Shown: positions 20,710-30,400 of the stretch, in pieces
How positions within the stretch are numbered: the first letter of the stretch is position 1
How the letters are laid out: each line of letters opens with the position of its first letter
Assembly: GCA_018970145.1 (NCBI GenBank)
Contig: JAGWWY010000005.1
Coordinates: 1 to 64,000 of the forward strand
Direction of reading: 5' to 3'
Length of the DNA: 64,000 nt
DNA from: Gammaproteobacteria bacterium
GTDB taxonomy: Bacteria > Pseudomonadota > Gammaproteobacteria > Steroidobacterales > Steroidobacteraceae
The notes under the pieces: model-generated
The model's database searches: none
Seen by the model: only the letters and a program-made list of their open reading frames with translations
Told to the model about the DNA's origin: nothing
Program-made: the position numbers and the translations under genes

Positions 20710-21090
20710 TCAGCCTCCGCCGCCGTTCAAAATGGCGGAGGCGCCGATCGAACCACGCTGCTGTTGTTCGCGCACCCACTCACCCGAGCCGTTCTGCGAC
20801 TCGGTGGTCGTGCAAACCTTGCGGGTTCGGAAACTCGAGCCCGTGACTTTCTCTTCGCGACACTTGACCTTCGGTGTCTTGTCTTCGGTCTTGGCGGCGA
20901 CCGGCGTCGCGCTAGCCGGCGTGGTAACCGCTGCGGGCGTGGTGGCTGACGGTGTTGTGCTGGCTGCCGCCGAAGTACTCGCCGGTGCTGCGCTACCCGG
21001 GACGGGCGGATCTGCGGCGAAGACCGGCAGAGTCATCAACCCACCGGTCATGATCAGCAGCGATTTCGACAACTTCTGAGCGAACTTCAT
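20710..21090 (-). CDS. Small secreted protein with Ala/Thr/Pro-rich linker and two-cysteine C-terminal domain
   Basis: Not assigned to a named family. The 126-residue product has a signal peptide (MKFAQKLSKSLLIMTGGL, cleavage likely after VFAA), then a low-complexity Pro/Ala/Ser/Thr linker of about 45 residues. A conserved-looking C-terminal domain, KVKCREEKVTGSSFRTRKVC followed by TTTES, has two Cys that could form a disulphide in the periplasm. Similar C-R-x-x-x-V-T-G-S...C tails occur in small exported proteins of xanthomonads and sphingomonads. The frame extends to 21129 but the ATG at 21090 gives a proper signal peptide. It is divergent from the TPR-sulfotransferase gene by 59 bases. Confidence 0.75.
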   Translation of the reverse strand: MKFAQKLSKSLLIMTGGLMTLPVFAADPPVPGSAAPASTSAAASTTPSATTPAAVTTPASATPVAAKTEDKTPKVKCREEKVTGSSFRTRKVCTTTESQNGSGEWVREQQQRGSIGASAILNGGGG

Positions 21091-21149
21091 GGCCACGCGC
21101 CTCCGCATTCGTTTGAGCAATATCTCCACCCTGAGTACGCTAGCGAGCC

Positions 21150-22946
21150 ATGAGCACTGAGCGCAAGCCCTTGCCGAACATTTGGTGGACTGAGGCGGCC
21201 ATTCCCGTGCTCGAATCGTGGCTCAAGGAGGATCCCGAGTGCGGCGAAGCCTGGCTGGCCCTGCACTACGATCTCACCACGGCCGGTCAGCTCGAGGCGG
21301 CACGCCACGCTTATAGCCAATTTCTGCGTAGTCGCTGTCCCGTCGGGCCCGTCCGACGAGCCGCCGAGCAACTCTGCGAAGGGCGCCTGCCCGAAGCCGA
21401 TTTTTTGCTGAAAGATCATCGGCGACGCAATCCGCCGGATCCGCTCGTATTACAACTGGCGGCAGAGGCGGCGTTTCGTCGTCAAAAGGACGGCGATTCC
21501 ATTGCACTGTTGCACGAATGTTTGCAGCTCGCACCGGATCAGCCCGGTGCGCGCTTCTCGCGCGCCCTCGCCTATTACCGCACAGGCAAGCCCGTCGAAG
21601 CTGAAACCGATCTTGAAACGGAGCTACAGCGACAACCGAATAACCCCGCCTGTCGCGCCCTGCTCGCTGCGGCGCTCACCAAAACTACGGGTGTGGAGCG
21701 TGCGCTCGAATTGTATGCACGGCTGACCGACGAGTTCCCGAGCCAAGCGACGCTATGGATGAGTTTTGGCCATGTGCTGAAAGCGGCGGGTCGACAACCC
21801 GAGAGCATCGAGGCCTATCGAAAAGCCACGCAGCTTGAACCGAAGATCGGTGAGGCTTGGTGGAGTCTTGCGAACCTGAAGACGGTCAAACTTTCAGCGG
21901 AGGATATCGCCGCGATGACGGCGCAATTAGATCGAAGCGATCTGACTGACGATGATCGGCTGCACTTCGAATTTGCGCTTGGCAAAGCACACGAGGATCT
22001 CGCGCAGTTCGACACCTCGTTCCGACACTACGATGCCGGTAATCGTCTTCGCTTGCGCATCGCGCCCTACGAGGCGGAAAGCTCGACGGTCAATCTGCGT
22101 CGCAGCCAAGCCATTTATACCCGTGATTTCTTTGCCGAGCGTCGAGACTGCGGCGCGAAGGCGCTCGATCCCATCTTCATCGTGGGCTTGCCGCGAGCCG
22201 GATCCACGCTGATCGAACAGATTCTCGCGAGCCACTCGCTGATCGAAGGCACGATGGAACTGCCGAACATCACGGATATCGCCCGCAGCATCGCGGATCG
22301 ACAACGCAACGACGCCGATTACGACTACCTGCCGCTGATCCCGAGCTTGGCCTCCGATGAGTGGCGGAGCCTCGGCGAACGATACATCAGCGGCACCCGA
22401 ATCTATCGCAAGACGGCGCGCCCGCTGTTCATCGACAAGATGCCGAACAACTTCACGCATCTGGGGCTCATCCATCTCATCTTGCCGAACGCGAAGATCA
22501 TCGATGCCCGGCGTCACCCGATGGCCTCGTGCTTCTCGAACTTCAAGCAGCATTTTGCGCTAGGGCAGTTGTTCTCTTACGGTCTCGAGAACATCGGTCG
22601 CTTTTATCGTGATTACGTGGAGTTGATGGCGCACTTCGACGAGGTGCTGCCGGGCCGAGTTCACCGCGTGTATTACGAGAATATGGTCTCGGACACCGAA
22701 AACGAGATCAGGCGCTTACTCGATTATTGCGGTGTGCCGTTCGAGGAGCAGTGCCTGCGCTTTCACGAAACGGAGCGCATCGTACGCACGGCGAGCTCAG
22801 AGCAGGTGCGAAAGCCGATCTATCGCGAAGGCGTCGATCACTGGCGTCACTACGAGCCTTGGCTCACACCGCTGCGAAGCGCACTCGGTGCCGTGTTGAC
22901 GAGCTATCCCGACGTACCGGTATTCGACTCGTCATCGAATCGATAA
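21150..22946 (+). CDS. TPR-repeat sulfotransferase
   Basis: A 598-residue fusion. Residues about 1-270 are tetratricopeptide repeats (for example HYDLTTAGQLEAARHAYSQFL and ALYRTGKP-type helices; ALELYARLTDEFPSQATLWMSFG; SIEAYRKATQLEPKIGEAWW). Residues about 335-590 are a PAPS-dependent sulfotransferase with the 5'-phosphosulfate loop FIVGLPRAGSTLIEQILAS, an acidic/Asn region, KMPNNFTHLGLIHLILPNAKIIDARRHPMASCFSNFK (3'-phosphate site) and WRHYEPWLTPLR near the end. There is no signal peptide, so it is cytoplasmic. It likely sulfates a peptide or glycan bound by the TPRs; the substrate is unknown. Part of the hydroxylase/sulfotransferase cluster, and overlaps the next gene tail-to-tail by 43 bases. 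Confidence 0.88.
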   Translation: MSTERKPLPNIWWTEAAIPVLESWLKEDPECGEAWLALHYDLTTAGQLEAARHAYSQFLRSRCPVGPVRRAAEQLCEGRLPEADFLLKDHRRRNPPDPLVLQLAAEAAFRRQKDGDSIALLHECLQLAPDQPGARFSRALAYYRTGKPVEAETDLETELQRQPNNPACRALLAAALTKTTGVERALELYARLTDEFPSQATLWMSFGHVLKAAGRQPESIEAYRKATQLEPKIGEAWWSLANLKTVKLSAEDIAAMTAQLDRSDLTDDDRLHFEFALGKAHEDLAQFDTSFRHYDAGNRLRLRIAPYEAESSTVNLRRSQAIYTRDFFAERRDCGAKALDPIFIVGLPRAGSTLIEQILASHSLIEGTMELPNITDIARSIADRQRNDADYDYLPLIPSLASDEWRSLGERYISGTRIYRKTARPLFIDKMPNNFTHLGLIHLILPNAKIIDARRHPMASCFSNFKQHFALGQLFSYGLENIGRFYRDYVELMAHFDEVLPGRVHRVYYENMVSDTENEIRRLLDYCGVPFEEQCLRFHETERIVRTASSEQVRKPIYREGVDHWRHYEPWLTPLRSALGAVLTSYPDVPVFDSSSNR

Positions 22947-23560
22947 CCGAACAGGTCGATGTCGATCCGATAACGCTCGGCGACGCGCTGTTTCAAGTCT
23001 GCGTCGTAGTACTCACGGTAATCGCGATGTTCGGACGCGTTACGCGTCTCGAGAGCGAGTTGCGGCAAGGAGAGCGCTTTACAGAGCGCATCGAAATCCG
23101 ACTGCAGTGATTCGGCTCGCAAGAGATGCGACACCATCACTACGCCGCTCTCGTCGGTGACGAAATCGGCCTGGGCGCGAAAATGTACGGGGCTCTGATT
23201 CTGCGGATTGGCGAGCACGCGTCGCATCGCCGCTTGCGGATCGCTCGCGAATAAGTCGGTGTGACGCATCATGAAGGCGACATACGAGACGAATCTCGCC
23301 CACGGATTTCGAACCACCGCGAAAGATACATAACGCGACCAGAGATCCGAACCCAAGGCGTCACGGATCTCGCGCGCGAGCTGATGGCCGTGCTCCACCC
23401 GTGAAAACTCCGGCCGCTCGATGCGCTTGCGAACGAACAACGACACCTGTTCCTCGTCGTTGTCATTAAGACAGGGACGCAGAGCAAAGCGGATGCTGTG
23501 GCTCGCCACTTTAGGCACTGCCACGAACACGAACCGATGTTGATGCGAAATGATGGTCAC
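22904..23560 (-). CDS. Sulfotransferase family 2-like protein
   Basis: A 218-residue protein resembling the Sulfotransfer_2 family (carbohydrate-type sulfotransferases). It shows the PAPS 5'-loop FVFVAVPKVASHSIRFAL at residues about 10-27 and the 3'-phosphate motif AVVRNPWARFVSYVAFM near residue 80. The C-terminal EYYDADLKQRVAERYRIDIDLFGYRF is the family's usual ending. No signal or membrane segment is seen, unlike eukaryotic Golgi relatives. It lies 15 bases downstream of a small hydroxylase gene in the same direction, so hydroxylation and sulfation are probably co-expressed. Substrate unknown. Confidence 0.82.
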   Translation of the reverse strand: MTIISHQHRFVFVAVPKVASHSIRFALRPCLNDNDEEQVSLFVRKRIERPEFSRVEHGHQLAREIRDALGSDLWSRYVSFAVVRNPWARFVSYVAFMMRHTDLFASDPQAAMRRVLANPQNQSPVHFRAQADFVTDESGVVMVSHLLRAESLQSDFDALCKALSLPQLALETRNASEHRDYREYYDADLKQRVAERYRIDIDLFGYRFDDESNTGTSG

Positions 23561-23575
23561 GCGGGTTAGACGGAC

Positions 23576-24115
23576 TCAGGCTGGCTCTTCGAAATAATCG
23601 ACGATCAAGTGGATGCGCCGCACCGGCGAGGCATTGAGGACGCTGTGCCGGCGCAGATTGTCGAGCTCATAGGCCTGACCAACGGCGAGTTTGATGTCCT
23701 CGCCTTCGACCCAAAACTGCACGTCGGGGTGCGTCTCGAGCGGAACGTGAACACGATGCGCCGCCTCTAGCGTCGGACCATAGTCTTCGTGCTCGGGTAT
23801 GTCATCGCCAGGCCCGAGAGCAGCCACCTGTGCATTCAAGACTCGACCCCGACGGGGATAGAACGAGGCGATGCGTTGTACAACCGGTTCGAATGCGCCG
23901 TGCAAAGGCGCCCAACCGGTAAGCCGACGCGTCGGCATGGTCGGGCCACCCACCGTCATGAGCAGATAGATCGTCCGGCTTTTACGATACGGCGCCAGAC
24001 GCTTCTGAAACTCCTGATCGGCGTTCCATAGTTCTTCGGGCTGCTGCAGGAGGCATGCCTTGAATCCGGTGATATCCACCTCACCGAGGTGTCGCATTCG
24101 TTCATCGCAACGCAT
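23576..24115 (-). CDS. Aspartyl/asparaginyl beta-hydroxylase-type protein
   Basis: A 179-residue, single-domain member of the Asp_Arg_Hydrox (AspH-like) 2-oxoglutarate/Fe(II) dioxygenases. The cupin core shows VAALGPGDDIPEHEDYGPTLEAAHRVHVPLETHPDVQFW in segments, with the iron-ligand candidate in PEHED, the AHRVHVPL strand, and the second ligand His in ELDNLRRHSVLNAS. It ends in RRIHLIVDYFE. Cytoplasmic, with no signal peptide. The first gene of a two-gene unit with the family-2 sulfotransferase, divergent from the TPR-oxygenase by 65 bases. A later in-frame ATG (residue 7) is an alternative start. Substrate unknown. Confidence 0.82.
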   Translation of the reverse strand: MRCDERMRHLGEVDITGFKACLLQQPEELWNADQEFQKRLAPYRKSRTIYLLMTVGGPTMPTRRLTGWAPLHGAFEPVVQRIASFYPRRGRVLNAQVAALGPGDDIPEHEDYGPTLEAAHRVHVPLETHPDVQFWVEGEDIKLAVGQAYELDNLRRHSVLNASPVRRIHLIVDYFEEPA

Positions 24116-24180
24116 GCGTCGATGCTAACCGGCTCATCGGGCTATGGCCATCGCGCGCCGGAGGGAGAACAATACGGTTC

Positions 24181-26049
24181 GTGACGATCTCATCCGCACC
24201 CGGTACAAACGACCAACAGCAACTCGCCGCCGCACACACCGCGCTGACGCAAGGCAAGCTCGATACGGCACTCACTCTGGTCGAGACGCTGCTGCAGCGC
24301 CTCCCCGCTTGGGCGCCTGCCGTGCATCTGGCCGGTCTGATCGCCAAAGCCGTGGGTGATCTCTCTCGAGCCGAGGACCTGATGCGCCGCTCGCTGGAGC
24401 TGCCGGGTCCGGCGCCACGCGCCCGCGCGGAGTATGCAAACAACCTCGGTAATCTGCTGCGTAGCGCCGGCTATCCTGCCGCTGCTGCGGCGGCATATGA
24501 ACTTGCCATCGAACTGGCCGCGTTACCGCAGGCCGCAATCGGTCTTGCGCGCGCGCTGCTCGAACTCGAACGACCCGAAGAAGCCTTGCAAGTCATTGCG
24601 ACTCACACGGGCGCATCAACACCCTTGCTCGCGGTGCTCATCCGCTCCGAGGCGCTATCGCAACTCGGCGAACGCCAGGCCGCGCTACATGCACTCGGTG
24701 CCGTGAACGAGGTCGAGAAGACGCGCAGCAGTTTCTGGGTGGCGCTCGGATCGCGCCTCGCCGCCCTCGGCCGTTTCGAGGAGGCAGAGACCGCGCTCCT
24801 GCCGCTGCTCGCGACATCGGACGCCGCAGCCGCCATGCTCGCCTTGGCCGAAGTTCGCGTCATGTCGCGCGACTGGGTCAATGCACTCGAGATCTTGAAA
24901 AAGGGCATCCAGCAATTCCCGCACAGCATCGAGCTGCATAGTCGCCACGCGGGACTCGCGTGGATGATGGGCGATCATCGTCACTTCGCCGATCCGATGC
25001 GAAAAGCACTCACCGATCGGCCTACTCACAGCGGACTACGGCTTGCTTTGGTGACGGCTCTCGGCAATGCCGGTCTGCATGACGAGGCCGAGCAAATCCT
25101 TCGCGCCGGGCAATTGCTGCGTCCTAACGATCCGCATTTTCTCTCGCTGCTCAGTCTGCGTTGCGCCGAGACGGAGCGTCTCGATGAGGCGGCACAATGG
25201 ATCGAAACGGCCCTCTCGATCGCACCCGAATTCGAATTGGTACGCGAGCATGCGACTATCGTGGCGCTGTGCCGCCAGCAACCCGATGTCGCTTTGACGC
25301 ACACGGAGTGGCTGACAAGTCGACGACCGCTCGGTCAATTCGCCTGGGCCTTGCACACGACGGCACTCCGCACCGCCGCACGCGATGAGTGGCGACGCTA
25401 CGCCGACCCCAGCGCGGTCTGTCACAGCCGCGTACTCACGCCACCGGCTGGCTATGCGTCGATCGAAGCGTTCAACGCCAAGCTCGCTGATCGATTGCGA
25501 GTACGACACAATCTCTCCGCGCATCCACTGGTGAATTCGGTTCGCCAGGGGACGCAGATCGAGATCCTCCCAGAAGCGGAGACGGATCCGATCCTACGCG
25601 AGTTTTTCGAAATGATTCGCGCGCCGATCGCGAATGTCATCGCCTCGATGCCCGAGGATGCCACTCACCCGCTACATGCGAGACGAGCGCACTCGAGAGA
25701 GTCTGAGGATTTTCACTTCTCGGGTTGTTGGAGCGTGCGGCTACGCGGTGGTTCGGGAAAACATGTGAGCCATATCCATCCGCGCGGTTGGCTCAGCTCG
25801 GCGTACTACGTCGAAGTGCCCGAGACGATCGCATCCGATCCCAATCGAGGCGGGTGGTTGCGTTACGGCGATCCGCCGTATCCGATCAAAGATTTAGAAC
25901 CGAGTGGTTGGGTGCAACCCAAAAGTGGCACACTGGCGCTCTTCCCGTCGTATCAGTGGCATGGAGTCGAGCCATTTGCAGGCAAAGGAGAGCGCATGAC
26001 GATCGCCTTCGACGTGGTACCACGTCGCGGCTATTCGCGCCCTGGCTAA
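24181..26049 (+). CDS. TPR-repeat 2OG-Fe(II) oxygenase
   Basis: A 622-residue fusion starting with GTG; GGAGGGAG lies about 12 bases upstream, a long spacing. Residues about 10-380 are tetratricopeptide repeats (AAHTALTQGKLDTALTLVETLL; LGNLLRSAGYPAAAAAAYELAIEL; and more). Residues about 420-620 are a 2OG-Fe(II) oxygenase of the kind grouped as putative prolyl-4-hydroxylase-like (2OG-FeII_Oxy_5): SGCWSVRLRGGSGKHVSHIHPRGWLSSAYYVEVP, then GWVQPKSGTLALFPSYQWHGVEPF, with the HxH-like and distal His iron ligands and the arginine for 2-oxoglutarate near ERMTIAFDVVPRRG. Together with neighbours it looks like one of three hydroxylases acting around one receptor. Confidence 0.87.
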   Translation: MTISSAPGTNDQQQLAAAHTALTQGKLDTALTLVETLLQRLPAWAPAVHLAGLIAKAVGDLSRAEDLMRRSLELPGPAPRARAEYANNLGNLLRSAGYPAAAAAAYELAIELAALPQAAIGLARALLELERPEEALQVIATHTGASTPLLAVLIRSEALSQLGERQAALHALGAVNEVEKTRSSFWVALGSRLAALGRFEEAETALLPLLATSDAAAAMLALAEVRVMSRDWVNALEILKKGIQQFPHSIELHSRHAGLAWMMGDHRHFADPMRKALTDRPTHSGLRLALVTALGNAGLHDEAEQILRAGQLLRPNDPHFLSLLSLRCAETERLDEAAQWIETALSIAPEFELVREHATIVALCRQQPDVALTHTEWLTSRRPLGQFAWALHTTALRTAARDEWRRYADPSAVCHSRVLTPPAGYASIEAFNAKLADRLRVRHNLSAHPLVNSVRQGTQIEILPEAETDPILREFFEMIRAPIANVIASMPEDATHPLHARRAHSRESEDFHFSGCWSVRLRGGSGKHVSHIHPRGWLSSAYYVEVPETIASDPNRGGWLRYGDPPYPIKDLEPSGWVQPKSGTLALFPSYQWHGVEPFAGKGERMTIAFDVVPRRGYSRPG

Positions 26050-26075
26050 GTGAGGCCAAATCGACTCGCGCTCCG

Positions 26076-27329
26076 TCAGCCCAAGCGAAACTGGCGCTCT
26101 GCGGCCGCCATGCGTTGCACGATCTGTCGCTCCTCGAGCGTCAGTAACGGATTCCAGACATCGAAGATCATCACGACCCGAATCTCGTCGCTATCGTTCC
26201 AAGCTTCGTGCTCGATGGTGTCATCGAAAACGATCACTTCGCCCTCGACCCAGCGACGATTGTCGTAGCCCACTCGGAATAGACACGGTTCGGGAACGAC
26301 CAAGGGCAGGTGCGCAACGAGACGTGCATTCGACTCGCCATGATGCGGTGGAATCTTCGTCTTTGGCGCCAACACCGAAAACATGGCATTGGGGCAGGTA
26401 CCGGCGAGATGGACCGCATCGATCAACTTCAACGCTTGGGCTGTCTTCGGACAGCGCGCGAGGTTGGCTTCGACCGGCTCGCCACCGCGATACAGATGAA
26501 AACTCGTCCACGCGCGCGAGTGATTGAGTTCCGCCCATTGATTCACCGGATCACCGGCACCGTACTGCACATAAGGCGTGAACTCGGCAGAGGCTTCGCT
26601 CAAGGCTGAGATCATTTCGTCGCGAATATCGGCGGTACGCTTCTCGAGTTCGGGGACCCAATCAAACATTTCGCGCCGAAAGAACGGTTGCGCGGGTAAG
26701 CGTGGCACGCCGAGCTGGTTGCTCTGCGAGAGAAACGGTTTGCACCTCCCCGCCAAAATCGAAATTGCCTCGCGCCAACGCGCGCTCAAACCCGGCAGAC
26801 CATCGACGGCCTGAAGCAAGCTCGCTTCGAGCGCTTCGCTGTACATCGAAACCACTTGCTCGGCGTGCGCGAGCGGCCGGCGGAAAGACTCCGGTCGATA
26901 TTCCGCAGGCGGTGAGATTTTGAGCACATCGCGATAGACGAGCGCTGCCGCCTTGGGCTTTCCCTGCCGCTCGAGTAGATCGGCTTTCTGCAGCAATGCA
27001 GGCCAGCAATAGGGGTCGATGGCGAGCGTCGCTTGTAAGGCTTCGAACTCGTCCTCGTAGCGGCCGAGCAAACGCAAGCTCGCCGCACGCGTCAGACCAA
27101 AGTCGACCAGAGCATCAGGCTCGATCTCGTGGGGCTTCACCCGCTCGAGCAACTCCAAGGCTGCCGCGGCACGGCCGGTCTCCAAGTCGAGTCGGCACAG
27201 GGCGATGACCGCGCGCGCTGCCGAGGGCTGTGCCGCCACGATAGTCTCATAGCTTCGTCTTGCCGCCGCCTTGTCGCCCGCGGCCTCTGCTTCTTTGGCC
27301 TCACGCCACCACTGCTGCACGTTGCTCAT
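26076..27329 (-). CDS. TPR-repeat aspartyl/asparaginyl beta-hydroxylase
   Basis: A 417-residue fusion. Residues about 1-160 are TPR-like helices (WWREAKEAEAAGDKAAARRSYETIV; ALELLERVKPHE; ALQATLAIDPYCWPALLQKADLLERQGKPKAAALVYRDVL). Residues about 230-400 are an AspH domain: FSVLAPKTKIPPHHGESNARLVAHLPLVVPEPCLFRVG (the PPHHGESN iron-ligand region and Arg for 2-oxoglutarate), then EGEVIVFDDTIEHEAWND with the second His. No signal peptide. A strong terminator at 27344-27377 sits between the TonB receptor gene upstream and this gene, so it is probably expressed from its own promoter or by limited read-through. Substrate unknown. Confidence 0.87.
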   Translation of the reverse strand: MSNVQQWWREAKEAEAAGDKAAARRSYETIVAAQPSAARAVIALCRLDLETGRAAAALELLERVKPHEIEPDALVDFGLTRAASLRLLGRYEDEFEALQATLAIDPYCWPALLQKADLLERQGKPKAAALVYRDVLKISPPAEYRPESFRRPLAHAEQVVSMYSEALEASLLQAVDGLPGLSARWREAISILAGRCKPFLSQSNQLGVPRLPAQPFFRREMFDWVPELEKRTADIRDEMISALSEASAEFTPYVQYGAGDPVNQWAELNHSRAWTSFHLYRGGEPVEANLARCPKTAQALKLIDAVHLAGTCPNAMFSVLAPKTKIPPHHGESNARLVAHLPLVVPEPCLFRVGYDNRRWVEGEVIVFDDTIEHEAWNDSDEIRVVMIFDVWNPLLTLEERQIVQRMAAAERQFRLG

Positions 27330-27343
27330 GGATCGCTCACTTC

Positions 27344-27377
27344 AAAAAAAAGGGGTGCCGCCGAAGCGACACCCCTT
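27344..27377 (-). terminator. Rho-independent terminator of the TonB-dependent receptor gene
   Basis: On the minus strand, a 12-bp stem (27366-27377 pairing with 27350-27361, one U-G wobble) is closed by a UUCG tetraloop and runs into eight T residues. It begins about 24 bases after the receptor stop codon. UUCG-capped stems followed by a T run are among the strongest intrinsic terminators. Confidence 0.93.
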
Positions 27378-27400
27378 GTTTATCAACGTTATCGTCGAGA

Positions 27401-30400
27401 TCAGAACTTGTACGAGACACCGACGCTGTAACGGGGTCCGAGCGGATCGTACATATCGACGTAGGCGTTCGCCGAGGTGTTGCCACCCGGAATGTTACCC
27501 ACGACGGTCGGATCTTCGTCCGTCACGTTCTGAGCGGCCAAGGTCACGCGCAGCGCATCGTTCCACTTCCAAGTGACCGAGAGGTCGACGTATTGGAAGG
27601 AAGGAATGTTCTCGATGAGGTAGATGCTGCGACCGACCTGATCCGGATCATCGTTGCGAGCCTGTACATCGACCGACGACAGGTGACGCACGAAGACCGA
27701 AGCCGAGAAGGCGCGCCAATCAGCCGACAATGACAGATTCGCGCGATCCTTCGGAGTCGGCGTACCGCAAGTATCACCGTAGACGCCTTGACACTCGATC
27801 AGCGGCGAGGCCGGGCTCGACTTGAACGAGCTATCGAGCGTGTGCGAACCGGAGATACCCGCCGTCAGACCGACTTCACCCAACTCGAACGCGTAAGAGA
27901 AGGCGTAATCGACACCCTCGGCCGTCAGCGTCGAGAGGTTGCGAGTCTCTTGGACGATACCGAAGCCATCGCCCTCGAGTTCACCGAGCGAGTTACGCTT
28001 GATGAGACTGCAGAAGCTCGTGATGTTGTTGTTGAAGCAGTTGTCGAGCACTTCCTGCGCGCCATACGAGCCGATACCACCTTCGATCTCGATCTTGTAG
28101 TAATCGACCGAGGCGGTGAAACCCGGCAGCGCTTCCGGAGTCATCTGGAAGCCGATCGTGAAGGTGTCCGCCTCTTCGGCCTCGAGCGAGATACCGAGAG
28201 CGACGGCACCACCGCCGATGCTCGCAGCCTGCTGCGCGGCCGGCGGCGCGATCGAACCGATCTGCGAAGCCGGGGCACCCTGCGCAATACACTTCGCACG
28301 CAGCGTTGCATTGGTGACCGGACCCGAGCCCGCGCAAGGATCACTGCGCACTTCGGTGAGACCGAAGGCGAGCGGCGCAAACTGTTCGCCGATATTTGGT
28401 GCGCGAACGGCTTTCTGCAACATCGCACGGAAGCGGTAACCCGCAACCGGCGTGTACTCCAAACCGGCTTTCCAGGTCTCGAAGGAGCCGGCGAGGTTCG
28501 TTTCCGAAGCACGCAGACCGAGGTCGAGCGCGAGGTTCTCGACACCCGCCTTACCCGTGATCAACGGCACATAAGCTTCGCCAAAGAATTCGAGCGTATC
28601 GACACGGCCGGCGAGCGGCGGTGCCGTACCACCCTGACCCATCGCACCACCGAACTGGGTGAGATCGTCAGGGCGGAAGTCGGCGTTGAATTCGGTCCAC
28701 TCGGCACCGAAGGCGAGACCAACCGGTGAATCCGCAGCTGGCAACTGGATGCCCGCCACCGGACCCGACACGATTGCCGAGGCCGTCTTGGCTTCGGTGA
28801 CCTGGGTCGAGTAGTAGCTGGCGCGGATGTAGTCGAGACCCGCCTGCGAGATGGCACCGGTCATCGGCACGCCGCTGTCGCGGTAGACGCTACCGTTACC
28901 CGAGAAGATGTTGACCGGCGCACAGGTGCCGCCCGAGACGCACTTGATGCCATCGGGAGTCTGGATCGCCACGATCGCTTTGCGGGCCCGATCGATGCTG
29001 ACGTCATTCTGCAGACCATCGAGACGCGAGACGCGACCGAACTGCGACGAAACGTCGTAGGTCCAATCCGAAGCACCGATATCGCCCCGCACGCCCGCGG
29101 TCAGCTGGAGCGTCTTCGACTCGGAAATACCGACGCGAGGTCCAAGCTCGATCAGACGGCGGCGCAGGCCGTTGACCGTGACGAGTTGGGTACCCGGGGT
29201 CGCATTCGGGTTGAAAACGCCGTGCGGCACTTCACCGGCGATCGGGAAGGCAGCCTCGTTGTTGTACGCGGCGATCAAGGCTGTGCGCTGACCGGCGGTG
29301 AGGAACGGGTTGTCCAGGTTGACCTTGAACGTGGCCGTCGAACCACCGAAGAACGCCGAAGAGGCGAGCTGCGTCGGCACGTCGGAGTTGACGGCGAACA
29401 CGCGGCCGTAGATCTCGGTCGAGTCGCTGATGTCGAAGTCGATCGAACCGAAGGCCGACCAGCGCTCCTGCGGAACCTGGAAGTAGTTGTACGGGTTGTA
29501 GTTGAAGGTAGCGTTCGGCGCGTACTGACCGAGTCCACCGCGGGTGGTCAGCTTGCCATCCGGGGTGAAGTAACGGCTCGAGAAACCGCCCGACGCCGTA
29601 CGGATCGCAGCGCGCGTCGCACCGGCGTTGCTCGAACCGAGCTGACGGTCGGCACCAAAGATATCGGACGAGTAAGCGTACCAGCTGCCGGCGTAACGGT
29701 AACCGTCGGCGGCGAACAGGTTGTAGTTCGAATAAGCGCGGTCACCCTGCAGCACTTCATCGCGCTTGGTGTAACCGAACGAGAGGATCGCCGAACCGCG
29801 ATCGTCCGCGAACTTGGCGCCGGCCGTGAGCGCGGCGCTCATCACGCGCCCATCGCCTTCGCCGTACTGCGAAGCGTTGTAGTCAGCCTGCAGGCCTTCG
29901 AAATCCTTCTTCGTGATGAAGTTCACGACGCCCGACACGGCATCCGAACCGTAGACGGCCGAGGCACCGCCCGTGACGATATCGACGCGCTCGACGATCG
30001 CGCTCGGGATCAGGTTGATGTCGACAGCACCGCTCGTGCCGAACGGCGGCAAACGCTTGCCATCCATCAACACCAAGGTGCGGTTCGAACCGAGGCCACG
30101 CAGGTTGATCGTGGCGGCACCCGGGTTGCCGTTATTGATGTACTCGGTCGCGCCCGGCAGGAACTGGGGCAGCTGACGCAGCTGAGTTTCGAGGTTGATG
30201 ACGTTCAGCTCTTCGAGCTGCTCGGCCGACACCGTCGAGATGGGGCTGTTGGAAACGAGGTCCGGCTTCGCGATACGCGTACCGGTGACGACGACTTCAT
30301 CCAAACTCGCTTCTTGAGCGAGGAGCATGCCGGGCATGGCAAACGCCATAGAACCGTAAAGAACTTGTGCGACGCTTCGTCGAACGAGTGGATTCGATGT

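Noticed and set aside
27788-28729. A 313-codon open frame opposite the TonB receptor gene
   Set aside because: Same reason: low-complexity Arg/Thr/Glu shadow of the receptor barrel region.
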